Below are positions 29,427 to 37,717 of a stretch of DNA of 64,000 nucleotides, piece by piece. The DNA is from Candidatus Cryosericum hinesii. GTDB taxonomy: Bacteria > Caldisericota > Caldisericia > Cryosericales > Cryosericaceae. The DNA is taken from positions 1 through 64,000 of the forward strand of contig NZ_QXIW01000031.1 in NCBI RefSeq assembly GCF_003570985.1, read 5' to 3'. Below the pieces are notes generated by a model. The model was not told where the DNA came from and made no database searches. It saw nothing but the letters and a program-made list of their open reading frames with translations. Each line of letters opens with the position of its first letter. The first letter of the stretch is position 1. The position numbers and the translations under genes were made by a program.

Positions 29427-30941
29427 ATGGACATCAGGGAATTCTACGATTACTGCAAGGAGATCGCGAGCTACACCAGTGCGGCGGCGCTTGTCGAATG
29501 GGACATGAGGACCAAGATGCCTCCAAAGGCGGCACCAGACCGGTCGATGGTGGCAGGGAAGCTGGGGAGGACTGCTTTCGAGATGTCGACGTCTCCGCGG
29601 ATGGCTGCCTTTGTTGAGTACTTCAACAGGCCCGTAGTCGACCGGCAACTCAGCGAGGTCGACCGGAGAAACGTGGAGCTCGAGACAAAGCAGTATCGGA
29701 AGATCTCAGCCATCCCTCCCGATAAGTACGAGAAGTTCACGGTGGCTTGCTCGAAAGGCGAGTACGCATGGCAGGAGGCAAAAGCCAAGTCCGATTTCGC
29801 GATGTTCCGTCCTTACCTCGAGGAAATCGTCGCGTACCAGAAGGAGTTTATCGAGTACTGCGGCTACGAGAAGAACAGGTACGACGTGCTGCTGGACGAC
29901 TATGAGCCTTCCGTCACGACCGAAGACCTCAGGGTTATCATCGACGGCCTCAAGTCCGAGCTGGTGCCATTCATAAGACAATTGCAGGAAGAAGGAAAGC
30001 GACCCGACACCTCGTTCCTCAAAGGAACGTTCGACAAGGCCACTCAGGAACAACTGTCGCTGGATATTCTGAAGGCCATGACCTATGATTTCGACGCCGG
30101 CCGGATCGACGAGACGGCGCATCCTTTCACCACAGGCATTGGGTTCGGCGACGTCCGCGTGACGACCCACTACTACGAAGACAACGTCGCCTCAGCACTC
30201 TTCTCGACGATGCACGAGGGAGGGCATGCCCTTTATGGACAGGGCATTTCTGAGGAGTACCGATGGATGCCCATCCACAAGGGGGCTTCCATGGGCATTC
30301 ACGAGTCACAATCCAGGACCTGGGAGAACCTTGTCGGTCGTTCGGAAGCGTTCTGGAAGTACTACTATCCACGTTTTCAGAGCCGCTTTGCACAGTTTGA
30401 GGGTGTCCCTGTCGAGGACTTCTATCGGGCGATCAACGTCGCCGAACCATCGCTCATACGGACCGAGGCGGACGAGGTCACGTACAACCTGCATGTGATG
30501 CTCCGTTTCGAGATCGAGGAAGCTCTGATCAACGGGAAAGTCGAGGTGGCCGACCTTCCAGACCTCTGGAATGCCAAGATGAAAGAGTATCTCGGCGTCG
30601 AGGTTCCCGATGATGCCCACGGCGTCCTCCAAGACGTCCACTGGTCGGGGGGCCTGTTTGGATACTTCCCGTCGTACATGCTCGGGAATCTTTACGCTGC
30701 GCAATTCTTTGCCACGGCCAGGCAGGAGATCCCGGATCTCGACGGACAGATCGCGGCAGGTCACCTTGACATGTTGCGTGAATGGCAGCGGTCCAAGATT
30801 CACCAGTACGGCGCCCTGTACGATCCAAAGGATCTTGTCGTGCGGGTGACTGGCAAGCCGCTGGACTACCATTACTTCATGAGTGAGGTGAAAGAGAAGT
30901 ATTCCAGGATCTACGGGATCGTGCCGTCGGAGAGCAAGTAG
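29427..30941 (+). CDS. Carboxypeptidase M32 (Taq-type metallocarboxypeptidase)
   Basis: The product has 504 residues from ATG 29427 (GGGGAG 10 bases upstream). The zinc motif HEGGHALYGQG (HExxH near 261) and the M32-specific GIHESQSRTWENLVGRS (third ligand Glu, near 292) are intact, as is the C-terminal SYMLGNLYAAQ. M32 enzymes remove C-terminal residues from peptides in the cytosol and favour thermophiles and anaerobes. The length matches the family (about 500). The gene stands alone between the two csp genes. Confidence 0.93.
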   Translation: MDIREFYDYCKEIASYTSAAALVEWDMRTKMPPKAAPDRSMVAGKLGRTAFEMSTSPRMAAFVEYFNRPVVDRQLSEVDRRNVELETKQYRKISAIPPDKYEKFTVACSKGEYAWQEAKAKSDFAMFRPYLEEIVAYQKEFIEYCGYEKNRYDVLLDDYEPSVTTEDLRVIIDGLKSELVPFIRQLQEEGKRPDTSFLKGTFDKATQEQLSLDILKAMTYDFDAGRIDETAHPFTTGIGFGDVRVTTHYYEDNVASALFSTMHEGGHALYGQGISEEYRWMPIHKGASMGIHESQSRTWENLVGRSEAFWKYYYPRFQSRFAQFEGVPVEDFYRAINVAEPSLIRTEADEVTYNLHVMLRFEIEEALINGKVEVADLPDLWNAKMKEYLGVEVPDDAHGVLQDVHWSGGLFGYFPSYMLGNLYAAQFFATARQEIPDLDGQIAAGHLDMLREWQRSKIHQYGALYDPKDLVVRVTGKPLDYHYFMSEVKEKYSRIYGIVPSESK

Positions 30942-31065
30942 GGGGCAACGAGGGTCCTTCCTGACCACGCGCTGGATTCACATTCAGTCGCTCCTGCATT
31001 CACTGGAATAACACACGAAATAGCGATAAGAAGACAACATGAATGTATATGTTGCAACATGGCCC

Positions 31066-31137
31066 TTGTATTGGGGAAGTTACTTCATATACTGCTCTAT
31101 GGCAAGATAGTACATGCCAAGTTTTATGGAGGTTTCA
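31066..31137 (+). promoter_or_regulatory. Promoter and conserved csp 5' leader, copy 2
   Basis: TTGTAT (31066-31071), a 16-base spacer and TATACT (31088-31093) are followed by the leader GGCAAGATAG..ACATGCC and ATGGAGGTTTCA. The leader is almost the same as that of the first csp gene, although the sequence upstream of the promoters differs. Confidence 0.6.
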
Positions 31138-31341
31138 GTGCTTACAGGCAAAGTCAAGTGGTTCAATGCAGAGAAGGGTTATGGTTTCATCACTCGTGAC
31201 GACGGCGACAAGGACGTTTTTGTCCACTACAGCGCCATCCTCGGTTCAGGTTTCAAGTCGCTGAAGGAAGGCGACGCGGTCGAATTTGAAGTCGTGCAAG
31301 GCGACAAGGGTCCGCAGGCCAAGGACGTTACGATCAAGTAG
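31138..31341 (+). CDS. csp: Cold-shock protein (CspA family), second copy
   Basis: The product has 67 residues from GTG 31138 (SD ATGGAGGTTTCA). RNP1 KGYGFITR and RNP2 DVFVHYS are present. It differs from the copy at 29072 mainly around residues 30-40 ([19 protein letters not shown]) and at the C-terminus (DVTIK instead of DVQVKA). A strong terminator follows. The two genes flank the M32 carboxypeptidase; they are probably the result of a local duplication that carried the leader with it. Confidence 0.97.
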   Translation: MLTGKVKWFNAEKGYGFITRDDGDKDVFVHYSAILGSGFKSLKEGDAVEFEVVQGDKGPQAKDVTIK

Positions 31342-31366
31342 TCTTCCCCCTATACTGAACCCAATC

Positions 31367-31398
31367 AGCCCCCAGCGTAAGCTGGGGGCTTTCGTTTG
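31367..31398 (+). terminator. Terminator of the second csp gene
   Basis: A 10-bp perfect stem (31367-31376 with 31381-31390) with loop GTAA is followed by TTCGTTTG. Confidence 0.8.
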
Positions 31399-31408
31399 TC
31401 CTACCCTC

Positions 31409-31437
31409 TTGACTATGACGCAACGTCATGGTATATG
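31409..31437 (+). promoter_or_regulatory. MerR-type promoter/operator
   Basis: TTGACT (31409-31414), a 17-base spacer and TATATG (31432-31437). The spacer contains the perfect dyad ATGACG-CAA-CGTCAT (31415-31429), the position where MerR-family activators bind. The regulated gene downstream encodes a MerR/TipA-like protein, implying autoregulation. Confidence 0.65.
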
Positions 31438-31463
31438 CTGCCATGGTACGGAAAGGAGCAAGG

Positions 31464-32231
31464 ATGACCTACACGATAGGGAAGGTGGCGGATATGGCCC
31501 ATGTGAGCGTGCGCACGCTTCACTACTATGATGCCATCGACCTGCTCAACCCTTCGTACGAGACAGCTTCCGGATACAGACTCTATGCCGATAGTGACCT
31601 GGAGTCGCTGCAACAGATCCTCTTCTTCCGCTCACTCGGGTTCCCGCTCGCCCAGATCAAGGCGATCGTGAAGAGCCCGACGTTCGACCGGCGCGAAGCG
31701 CTCGAGGCACACCGCACAGCACTGCTTGAGCGGCGCAAGGCTGTCGAAAGGCTCCTTGCAGCAGTCGGTTGCACCATAGAAGCCATGGACAAAGGAGAAA
31801 CAATGGACACGACGACAATGTTTGACGCGTTCGACGAACGCGCTCTGGAGGAACATCGGACGAAGTACGCAGACGAGGCGAAGCAGCGGTGGGGCACGAC
31901 GGATGCCTATGTGGAATCCCAGAGACGTACGTCGAAGTATACGAAGGAAAACTGGAAGCGCATCCAGCAGGAAGGTGCAGAGATCAGAGAAGGCTTGGCG
32001 GCTCTCATGGGCCGCAGTCCCTCCGACCCGGGCGTACAGGCTCTGGTGAAGCTCTTTCACGAGTACATGAACAGCAACTTCTACGCCTGCTCGTTCGAGA
32101 TGCTGTCCGGTCTCGGTGACATGTATGTGAGCGACCCTCGCTTCACTGCGACATACGACAAAGTAAAACCAGGACTGGCCCTGTTCATCCGTGACGCTAT
32201 CAAGATCTACTGCACGGCCAACGGCGCGTAG
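31464..32231 (+). CDS. MerR-family regulator with TipAS antibiotic-recognition domain
   Basis: The product has 255 residues from ATG 31464 (SD GAAAGGAGCAAGG). The N-terminal MerR HTH is clear (YTIGKVADMAHVSVRTLHYYD, then SGYRLYADSDLESLQQI), followed by a coiled-coil dimerisation helix (about 75-115). The C-terminal ~130 residues match the TipAS domain (RTKYADEAKQRWGTTDAY; FHEYMNSNFYACSFEMLSGLG; RDAIKIYCTANG). TipA-type activators bind thiopeptide and other antibiotics and switch on efflux or their own gene. No resistance gene is adjacent, so the protein may act mainly by drug capture and autoregulation. Confidence 0.9.
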   Translation: MTYTIGKVADMAHVSVRTLHYYDAIDLLNPSYETASGYRLYADSDLESLQQILFFRSLGFPLAQIKAIVKSPTFDRREALEAHRTALLERRKAVERLLAAVGCTIEAMDKGETMDTTTMFDAFDERALEEHRTKYADEAKQRWGTTDAYVESQRRTSKYTKENWKRIQQEGAEIREGLAALMGRSPSDPGVQALVKLFHEYMNSNFYACSFEMLSGLGDMYVSDPRFTATYDKVKPGLALFIRDAIKIYCTANGA

Positions 32232-32254
32232 GATCGACGAAGCGCTGGACCAAT

Positions 32255-32289
32255 AACGATCGCCCCGGCTGTATACCGGGGCGATCGTT
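32255..32289 (+). terminator. Bidirectional terminator after MerR/TipA gene
   Basis: A 14-bp perfect stem (32255-32268 with 32276-32289), 7-base loop, between convergent genes. Confidence 0.75.
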
Positions 32290-32308
32290 GCTCCAATGAA
32301 AGAGTAAG

Positions 32309-34804
32309 CTAGATGAAGAAGTTGATATGACCCTGGTCAGCGTCGCCCAGCATGGTCGCGACGCCACCTTCTTCGATGCCGTCGATCAGCTCTTCGCGGT
32401 GGATACCCATCAGGTTCATGGACATCGTGCAGGCGATGAACTTGCCCCCGCCGTCGAGGACAGACCGCATCATTGCCTCTACAGGCGTCACGTTGTACTT
32501 TTTCATGAGGCCAAGGATCATGCCGGTGCCCATACCCATCATGTGCATCTTACTCAGAATGAGGTGTGTGGCGCCACGTGGCATCATCATGCCGAACATC
32601 TTCTCGATGAACGTCTTCTTGATGCGCACGTTCTCGTCCTTGCGAAGGACGTTGAGTCCCCAGAAGGTGAAGAACATACTGACTTTCTTGCCCATGGCCT
32701 GAGCGCCGTTCGCGATGATGAACGCCGCGATGACCTTGTCCAGGTCGTTACTGAACACGATGATGGTCGCGTGGTCGTCCGCCTTGCCTGGGACGACAAC
32801 GACTCCTGCTGTGGCGGCAGCCTGAAGAGGCTTCCGCAGTGTCGCCGTAACTAGCTTTCCACGCTGGCGGTCCACCACTTCCAGGCCCTGTGCCTGGGCA
32901 AAGGCTGCAACGTCGGCGTAGAACCCGGGATCCGAAGCCGTGATCTTGATCAGGTCACCAGGCCCTGTCTGTGCCAGTGCTTCTTTCAGTTTGAGCAGCG
33001 GCCCCGGGCACTGAAGGCCACAGGCATCGATCTCGACGGTTTTGGCCGAAGCTGGGGCGCGTGGTGCCAGCAATTCTGTCTTTGTAGCGCACGGCCCGCC
33101 CGTGCAGGTCTGCTGATCGTCCGCTTCGCGTTCGAGCCGTGTCGGCTGTTCTTCGATACCGTGTGTCACAGAAGCCTCCCAGCTTGTATAGCCACCGGTC
33201 AGGTTGGCGACCTGGAACCCGTTCTGGACCAGGATTCTCTGCGCAACGTACCCACGCAGGCCTGCCTTGCAGTAGGTAAGGATGATCTTTGCTCCCGTGG
33301 GCAACTCGCCGATACGGTTGCGCAGTTCGGGAAGTGGAATGGTCAGTGCGTCGGGAATGATGCCACAGGACGTCTCTTCCGGTTCACGCACGTCCAGGAG
33401 AATCGCACCTTTGGCGAGCTCTTCGGCAAGATGGTCAGGTGTCACGACGGGTGCCAGGTTCTCGAGGTCGTTCTGGGCCACAAAGCCCGCCATGTTCACT
33501 GGATCCTTGGCACTGCCATAAGGTGGAGCATAGGCAAGCTCGAGGTCAGTGAGGTCGTCGACGGTAGCGCCCAGACGCATGGCTGTGGCCAGGACGTCGA
33601 TGCGTTTGTCCACGCCGTCGTAGCCGGCGGCCTGAGCGCCGAACAACTTGCCCTCGGGGCTGTAGAGCAGTTTGATATGGACTGGCGTGCTCCCCGGGTA
33701 GTATCCGGCGTGTGAACCCGGATGGATGGTGATGGACCGGAAAGGGATACCCATTTTTGTCAACAGAGCCGCGCTGGCGCCGGTGGCTCCTGCTGCCAGG
33801 TCGAAGACTTTGACGATCGACGTGCCCTGTGTTCCTTCGTAGATATCATCTCTGCCGACGATGTTGTTGGCAGCGATGCGTGCCTGCCGGTTCGCCGGGC
33901 CTGCCAGCGGGATGAGCGCCTTGCTCTTCGTGACGAAGTGTTCGACCTCGATGACGTCACCGATGGCATAGATATCGGGGTCACTGGTGCGGAGGTGCTC
34001 GTCCACCAGGACGCCGTGGGAGGTGCCGATCGTAAGTCCAGCGTGTTCGGCTGTCTGCGTGTTTGGTCGTACGCCGATGGCGAGGATGACCATATCTGCT
34101 GCAAGCTGTGTCCCGCTGGTCAGGGTTACCGTCAGTGTGCTGTCCACGTTCTTCGCAAACGACTTGACTCCATCACCCAGGTGCAGGTCGACACCATGCA
34201 TCTGCAGTTCCTGATGAGCGTAGGCGGCGATGTCGGGGTCGAGGAACGCCAGTACCTGCGGCAGCATCTCGACCAGTGCGACGTCGACTTTCTGCTCCCT
34301 CAGGTTCTCTGCGACTTCGACGCCGATGAAACCCCCTCCGACGACGACAGCTTTCCTGGCACCAGCATGGACGGCCTGGATGATACGGTCCATATCAGGG
34401 ATGGTCCAGAGCGAATAGATGCCCTCACTGTCGATGCCTGAGATGGGTGGGCGCAGGGGAGAGCCGCCGGGAGACAGGATGAGCTTGTCATATCGGTCGG
34501 TCGTCTCGGTGCCGGTGGCGAGTTCTTTTACAGTGACCGTGTGTGCCTGCCGATCAATACTGGTTACCTCATGCCCCGTCAGGAAGTCGATATTGAAACG
34601 CTCCTTCATTGACGCAGGTGTCTGGACAAGCAGCTGGCTGCGATCTGTAATGACATTGCCTATGTGATAGGGAAGCCCGCAATTGGCGAAACTGATGTAG
34701 TCTCCCTTTTCGTAAACGACGATCTCCGCCTTCTCGTCGAGGCGGCGCAGGCGCGCTGCAGCTGAAGCTCCCCCGGCGTTTCCACCAACAATGATGACTC
34801 TCAC
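32309..34804 (-). CDS. CoA-disulfide-reductase-type flavoprotein fused to rhodanese, TusA and DsrE domains
   Basis: The product has 831 residues from GTG 34804 (SD ACAGGAGGAATAC). Residues 1-445 form a pyridine-nucleotide-disulfide oxidoreductase of the CoA-disulfide reductase/Nox type: N-terminal FAD motif VIIVGGNAGGASAAA, active-site Cys in FANCGLPYHIG (about 42) and NAD motif VVVGGGFIGVEVAENL. A rhodanese domain follows (Cys about 508 in TYCKAGLRG), then a TusA/SirA domain (CGLQCPGPLLKLKEAL about 595) and a DsrE/DsrF-like domain (from about 672). These domains together handle persulfide sulfur: the reductase frees CoA-SH or reduces persulfide, while rhodanese, TusA and DsrE relay sulfur. 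Related multidomain proteins act in sulfur or polysulfide metabolism of anaerobes. Confidence 0.93.
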   Translation of the reverse strand: MRVIIVGGNAGGASAAARLRRLDEKAEIVVYEKGDYISFANCGLPYHIGNVITDRSQLLVQTPASMKERFNIDFLTGHEVTSIDRQAHTVTVKELATGTETTDRYDKLILSPGGSPLRPPISGIDSEGIYSLWTIPDMDRIIQAVHAGARKAVVVGGGFIGVEVAENLREQKVDVALVEMLPQVLAFLDPDIAAYAHQELQMHGVDLHLGDGVKSFAKNVDSTLTVTLTSGTQLAADMVILAIGVRPNTQTAEHAGLTIGTSHGVLVDEHLRTSDPDIYAIGDVIEVEHFVTKSKALIPLAGPANRQARIAANNIVGRDDIYEGTQGTSIVKVFDLAAGATGASAALLTKMGIPFRSITIHPGSHAGYYPGSTPVHIKLLYSPEGKLFGAQAAGYDGVDKRIDVLATAMRLGATVDDLTDLELAYAPPYGSAKDPVNMAGFVAQNDLENLAPVVTPDHLAEELAKGAILLDVREPEETSCGIIPDALTIPLPELRNRIGELPTGAKIILTYCKAGLRGYVAQRILVQNGFQVANLTGGYTSWEASVTHGIEEQPTRLEREADDQQTCTGGPCATKTELLAPRAPASAKTVEIDACGLQCPGPLLKLKEALAQTGPGDLIKITASDPGFYADVAAFAQAQGLEVVDRQRGKLVTATLRKPLQAAATAGVVVVPGKADDHATIIVFSNDLDKVIAAFIIANGAQAMGKKVSMFFTFWGLNVLRKDENVRIKKTFIEKMFGMMMPRGATHLILSKMHMMGMGTGMILGLMKKYNVTPVEAMMRSVLDGGGKFIACTMSMNLMGIHREELIDGIEEGGVATMLGDADQGHINFFI

Positions 34805-34893
34805 GTATTCCTCCTGTTTCCTTGTGTTCTTCGTCACATAACCTCAATACCGTCACGCACATACCAGGATTCCATGAAACAATACTCAATAAG

Positions 34894-34914
34894 TTTGTGA
34901 CCATATATCACAAA
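34894..34914. promoter_or_regulatory. TTTGTGA-N7-TCACAAA dyad (Crp/Fnr- or Rex-like operator candidate)
   Basis: A perfect 7+7 inverted repeat, 90 bases upstream of the CoADR-fusion start and in the divergent intergenic region. Crp/Fnr- and Rex-type boxes are similar but have a 6-base or 4-base spacer, so the regulator is uncertain. Confidence 0.45.
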
Positions 34915-34960
34915 GTCAATGCTACAAATTGACAACAACGTGTGGGCGCACAATAGGCTC

Positions 34961-34989
34961 TTGTATGAGGGAGTCGCCTTTGCCATACT
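34961..34989 (+). promoter_or_regulatory. Possible promoter for the tocopherol-cyclase-like gene
   Basis: TTGTAT (34961-34966), a 17-base spacer and CATACT (34984-34989), 80 bases upstream of the start. Confidence 0.4.
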
Positions 34990-35069
34990 GAAGTCATGAC
35001 AGAGAACAGCATGGGCAAAGTATTTGTGCACACAGGTCAACCGTTTTATGGCCGAGAAGAATTGTTCGC

Positions 35070-36095
35070 ATGACGCACCTTGACATCGTCTGGCATCCTG
35101 AGATGTTCCACGGCCGCGGATGGCGACCCAGCGGATTTGACGGGTGGTATTTCAAGGTCGTCGACCCCTCCGAGCGGCACGTGTGGGCAATCATACCGGG
35201 CATCTGGATGGACCGCGACCCGGCCAAGCAGTACTGCTTCATCCAGTTCCTCGATGGACGGACAGGCCACACGACGATGCACCGCTATCCTGCCCAGCAA
35301 TTCTGGTCCTCGCGCGACCGCTTCGACATCACGGTCGGCCAAAGCCGCTTCAGCCTGACATCCATGCACGTGGACATCGATGATCCGGACCTGCACCTGA
35401 AAGGAGACCTGCAATTCTCACAATCGCAAGGGTGGCCGATTCGCCCGTGGGCACCAGGGGCTATGGGGCCTTTTGCTTTCCTGCCGTTTCTCGAGGGGTA
35501 TCACGCCGTTACGAACGTCGACCCTCGCATCGTCGGTTCTCTCTCCGAGGGCGGCGATGAGATGGACTTTACCGGAGGGCGGGCCTACATGGAGCGGGAC
35601 TGGGGCAGTGCGTTCCCGCGTGCCTGGGTGTGGACGCAGTCCAACCATTTCGACGAGGATCATGTCTGCCTGACCGCTTCGATCGCGGACATCCCGCTGG
35701 CGGGCAGACTTCTTCGCGGGTTCATCGTCGGGTTCCTCTTCGGGGGCGTGTTCTACCAGTGGGCGACATGGAACGGGTCACGACTGGCGCACTTCGCGTA
35801 TGATGACCAGCGTGCCGAGTTCACAGTCGTCAACGGGAAACACATCCTGGAAGTCTGGAGCGGCGGACGGAGCGGGATGGGCCAGGTGTTCGCACCACGG
35901 GCCGGGGCCATGACGAAGATGCTGGTCGAAGAACTGAATGCTGTCGTGCAGGTTCGCCTGATCGAGCGACACGTGCATGGAGACGTCCTGTTGTTCGAGG
36001 GCCGTGGGCGCAACGGAGGACTCGAGATCAGTGGCGACATGCCTGTTCTCGCAGGTGGCGCTGAAACGGAGCGACTCTCGACCAGGCCTGTCTAG
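35070..36095 (+). CDS. Tocopherol-cyclase-like (lipocalin-fold) protein
   Basis: The product has 341 residues from ATG 35070; the SD is weak. The motif set resembles the tocopherol cyclase family: GWRPSGFDGWYFKVVD near residue 20, FIQFLDGRTGHTTMHRYP near 60, GDLQFSQSQGWP near 120, YMERDWGSAFPRAWVWTQSN near 175 and the final LLFEGRGRNGGLEISG. In plants and cyanobacteria this family cyclises quinol prenyl chains; bacterial and archaeal homologues of unknown function are common and could be non-catalytic lipocalin-like proteins. The gene is not near other quinone or carotenoid genes; a CruF-like gene lies 24 kb away. I am sure of the family, not of the activity. Confidence 0.75.
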   Translation: MTHLDIVWHPEMFHGRGWRPSGFDGWYFKVVDPSERHVWAIIPGIWMDRDPAKQYCFIQFLDGRTGHTTMHRYPAQQFWSSRDRFDITVGQSRFSLTSMHVDIDDPDLHLKGDLQFSQSQGWPIRPWAPGAMGPFAFLPFLEGYHAVTNVDPRIVGSLSEGGDEMDFTGGRAYMERDWGSAFPRAWVWTQSNHFDEDHVCLTASIADIPLAGRLLRGFIVGFLFGGVFYQWATWNGSRLAHFAYDDQRAEFTVVNGKHILEVWSGGRSGMGQVFAPRAGAMTKMLVEELNAVVQVRLIERHVHGDVLLFEGRGRNGGLEISGDMPVLAGGAETERLSTRPV

Positions 36096-36145
36096 CGACC
36101 GCAGGGTCTATAGGCCGGAACAGGTTGCTCATTCACATGTCGTCC

Positions 36146-36173
36146 TTGCAGCGTCGCCCGTTTTCACTAGAAT
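36146..36173 (+). promoter_or_regulatory. Promoter of the trp leader and trpB
   Basis: TTGCAG (36146-36151), a 16-base spacer and TAGAAT (36168-36173). Transcription would begin near 36180, a few bases before the leader-peptide ATG at 36187. Confidence 0.6.
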
Positions 36174-36186
36174 CATCGTACAGGTC

Positions 36187-36282
36187 ATGAATAGCGCACA
36201 GAGAACGGCCCTTCATACATTTTGCTGGTGGTGGACAGAGCTACATATGTCGCCCGGGGACCTGTGTGCGCTGACTGACTAG
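36187..36282 (+). CDS. trpL: trp leader peptide (31 aa, three consecutive Trp codons)
   Basis: ATG 36187 to TAG 36280-36282. The peptide contains CWWWTELH: codons TGG TGG TGG at 36226-36234 are preceded by TGC. The ribosome-binding site is weak (CAGGT). Trp is otherwise rare, so a run of three directly upstream of trpB is the hallmark of a ribosome-mediated attenuator. The surrounding RNA can form the needed alternative stems, described in the next feature. Confidence 0.85.
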   Translation: MNSAQRTALHTFCWWWTELHMSPGDLCALTD

Positions 36283-36331
36283 CGTCCATATCTTTATATA
36301 CCTCTACCCTCCGGGCGACCGGAGGGTTTTT
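36193..36331 (+). promoter_or_regulatory. trp transcription attenuator (1:2, 2:3 and 3:4 stems)
   Basis: Three mutually exclusive pairings are visible. 1:2 is 36193-36200 (AGCGCACA) with 36265-36272 (TGTGCGCT) and encloses the Trp codons. 2:3, the antiterminator, is 36249-36257 (GTCGCCCGG) with 36311-36319 (CCGGGCGAC), a 9-bp perfect match. 3:4, the terminator, is 36306-36314 (ACCCTCCGG) with 36319-36327 (CCGGAGGGT), followed by TTTTT. Ribosome stalling at the Trp codons would block strand 1, free strand 2 to pair with 3 and prevent termination, so trpB is transcribed when charged tRNA-Trp is scarce. Confidence 0.85.
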
Positions 36332-36376
36332 CGTTTTCTGTGCCCGACCTGAATCCAGCACAAGGAGAAACACCAT

Positions 36377-37612
36377 ATGAATACACTACCTCTGCACGCA
36401 GATGCAAACGGATACTTTGGGGCCTACGGAGGACAGTACGTCCCGCCTCAGCTCAAGACGATCCTGGACCGGCTGGATACCGCCTTTCAAGAGGCTGTCA
36501 ATGATCCAGCCTTCACTGGTGAGATGGATCGGCTGCTCCGTGACTACGTCGGCCGTCCCTCGCCATTGTATCGAGCCGATCGCCTGACCGCGTACGCAGC
36601 AGGCGCGCGTATCTACCTGAAACGTGAGGATCTCAACCACACGGGCGCACACAAGATCAACAACACTATTGGCCAGGGGCTGCTGGCCCGTCGCATGGGA
36701 GCGTCCAGGCTCATTGCCGAGACCGGCGCTGGCCAGCATGGAGTGGCGACCGCCACGGTTGCAGCGCTGCTCGGGATGGGTTGCGACATCTACATGGGAG
36801 CAGAGGACATGCGCAGACAGCATCTCAACGTGGTGCGCATGGAACTGCTGGGCGCCTGCGTCCATAGCGTGACCGACGGCTTGGCCACACTCAAGGACGC
36901 CGTGGACGCTGCGCTCGGTGCATGGGCCACTGACCCGGAAGCGTCGTTCTACCTGCTCGGATCGGCTGTCGGGCCACACCCATACCCTGAGGTCGTGCGC
37001 ACCTTCCAGTCAGTCATCGGACGTGAGGCGCGCGCTCAGGCGCTTCAAGCCGAAGGCAGACTGCCCGACGCCCTCGTCGCATGCGTCGGCGGAGGCAGCA
37101 ACGCGATCGGCCTGTTTGCCGACTTCCTCGAGAACGAAGACGTCGCACTGGTGGGTGTCGAGCCGGCGGGCAAGGGGTTGGCAACCGGCCTTCATGCCGC
37201 GACCATGACGGCGGGACATCCCGAGGTCATTCATGGCATGAGGACCTACGTCCTTGCGGACGACAAAGGCAATCCGACGCCTTGCTACTCTGTCGCGGCC
37301 GGCCTCGACTACCCGGGCGTCGGCCCCCAGCATGCTGCTCTCAGGGACTGCGGCCGTGCCACCTATGTTACAGCGACCGATACCGAGGCGCTCGAGGCGT
37401 TTGTGCTGCTCAGCCATCTCGAAGGTATCGTCCCGGCGCTCGAAAGCTCTCATGCCATAGCGTACGCCCTCCGTCTTGCCTCCACCATGAGACCCGACCA
37501 GTTCATCATCGTCAACCTCTCGGGGCGGGGTGACAAGGACGTCGATGAGGTGACGCGACTGCTCGATATCCGGAAAGACGTGGCCGTTGCCCCGGGCGGA
37601 TGCCCCCTGTAA
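36377..37612 (+). CDS. trpB: Tryptophan synthase beta chain
   Basis: The product has 411 residues from ATG 36377 (SD AAGGAGAAACACC). The beta-1 type signature is intact: [15 protein letters not shown] with the PLP lysine near residue 93, [41 protein letters not shown] and [10 protein letters not shown]. The enzyme makes L-tryptophan from indole and serine with PLP. There is no trpA or other trp gene beside it, so this trpB stands alone behind its own attenuator. It may salvage indole or pair with a TrpA encoded elsewhere. Length and motifs match the standard family. Confidence 0.96.
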   Translation: MNTLPLHADANGYFGAYGGQYVPPQLKTILDRLDTAFQEAVNDPAFTGEMDRLLRDYVGRPSPLYRADRLTAYAAGARIYLKREDLNHTGAHKINNTIGQGLLARRMGASRLIAETGAGQHGVATATVAALLGMGCDIYMGAEDMRRQHLNVVRMELLGACVHSVTDGLATLKDAVDAALGAWATDPEASFYLLGSAVGPHPYPEVVRTFQSVIGREARAQALQAEGRLPDALVACVGGGSNAIGLFADFLENEDVALVGVEPAGKGLATGLHAATMTAGHPEVIHGMRTYVLADDKGNPTPCYSVAAGLDYPGVGPQHAALRDCGRATYVTATDTEALEAFVLLSHLEGIVPALESSHAIAYALRLASTMRPDQFIIVNLSGRGDKDVDEVTRLLDIRKDVAVAPGGCPL

Positions 37613-37717
37613 CCTGACGGACGTTGCGACCGTACGCAAGGTGAGAGCAGGACGTGGGTACGAACAAGGGCCCGCCTGCCGCAAGCGGTTGCTCCGCTTT
37701 CCTGTGGGAGGTAGTAC

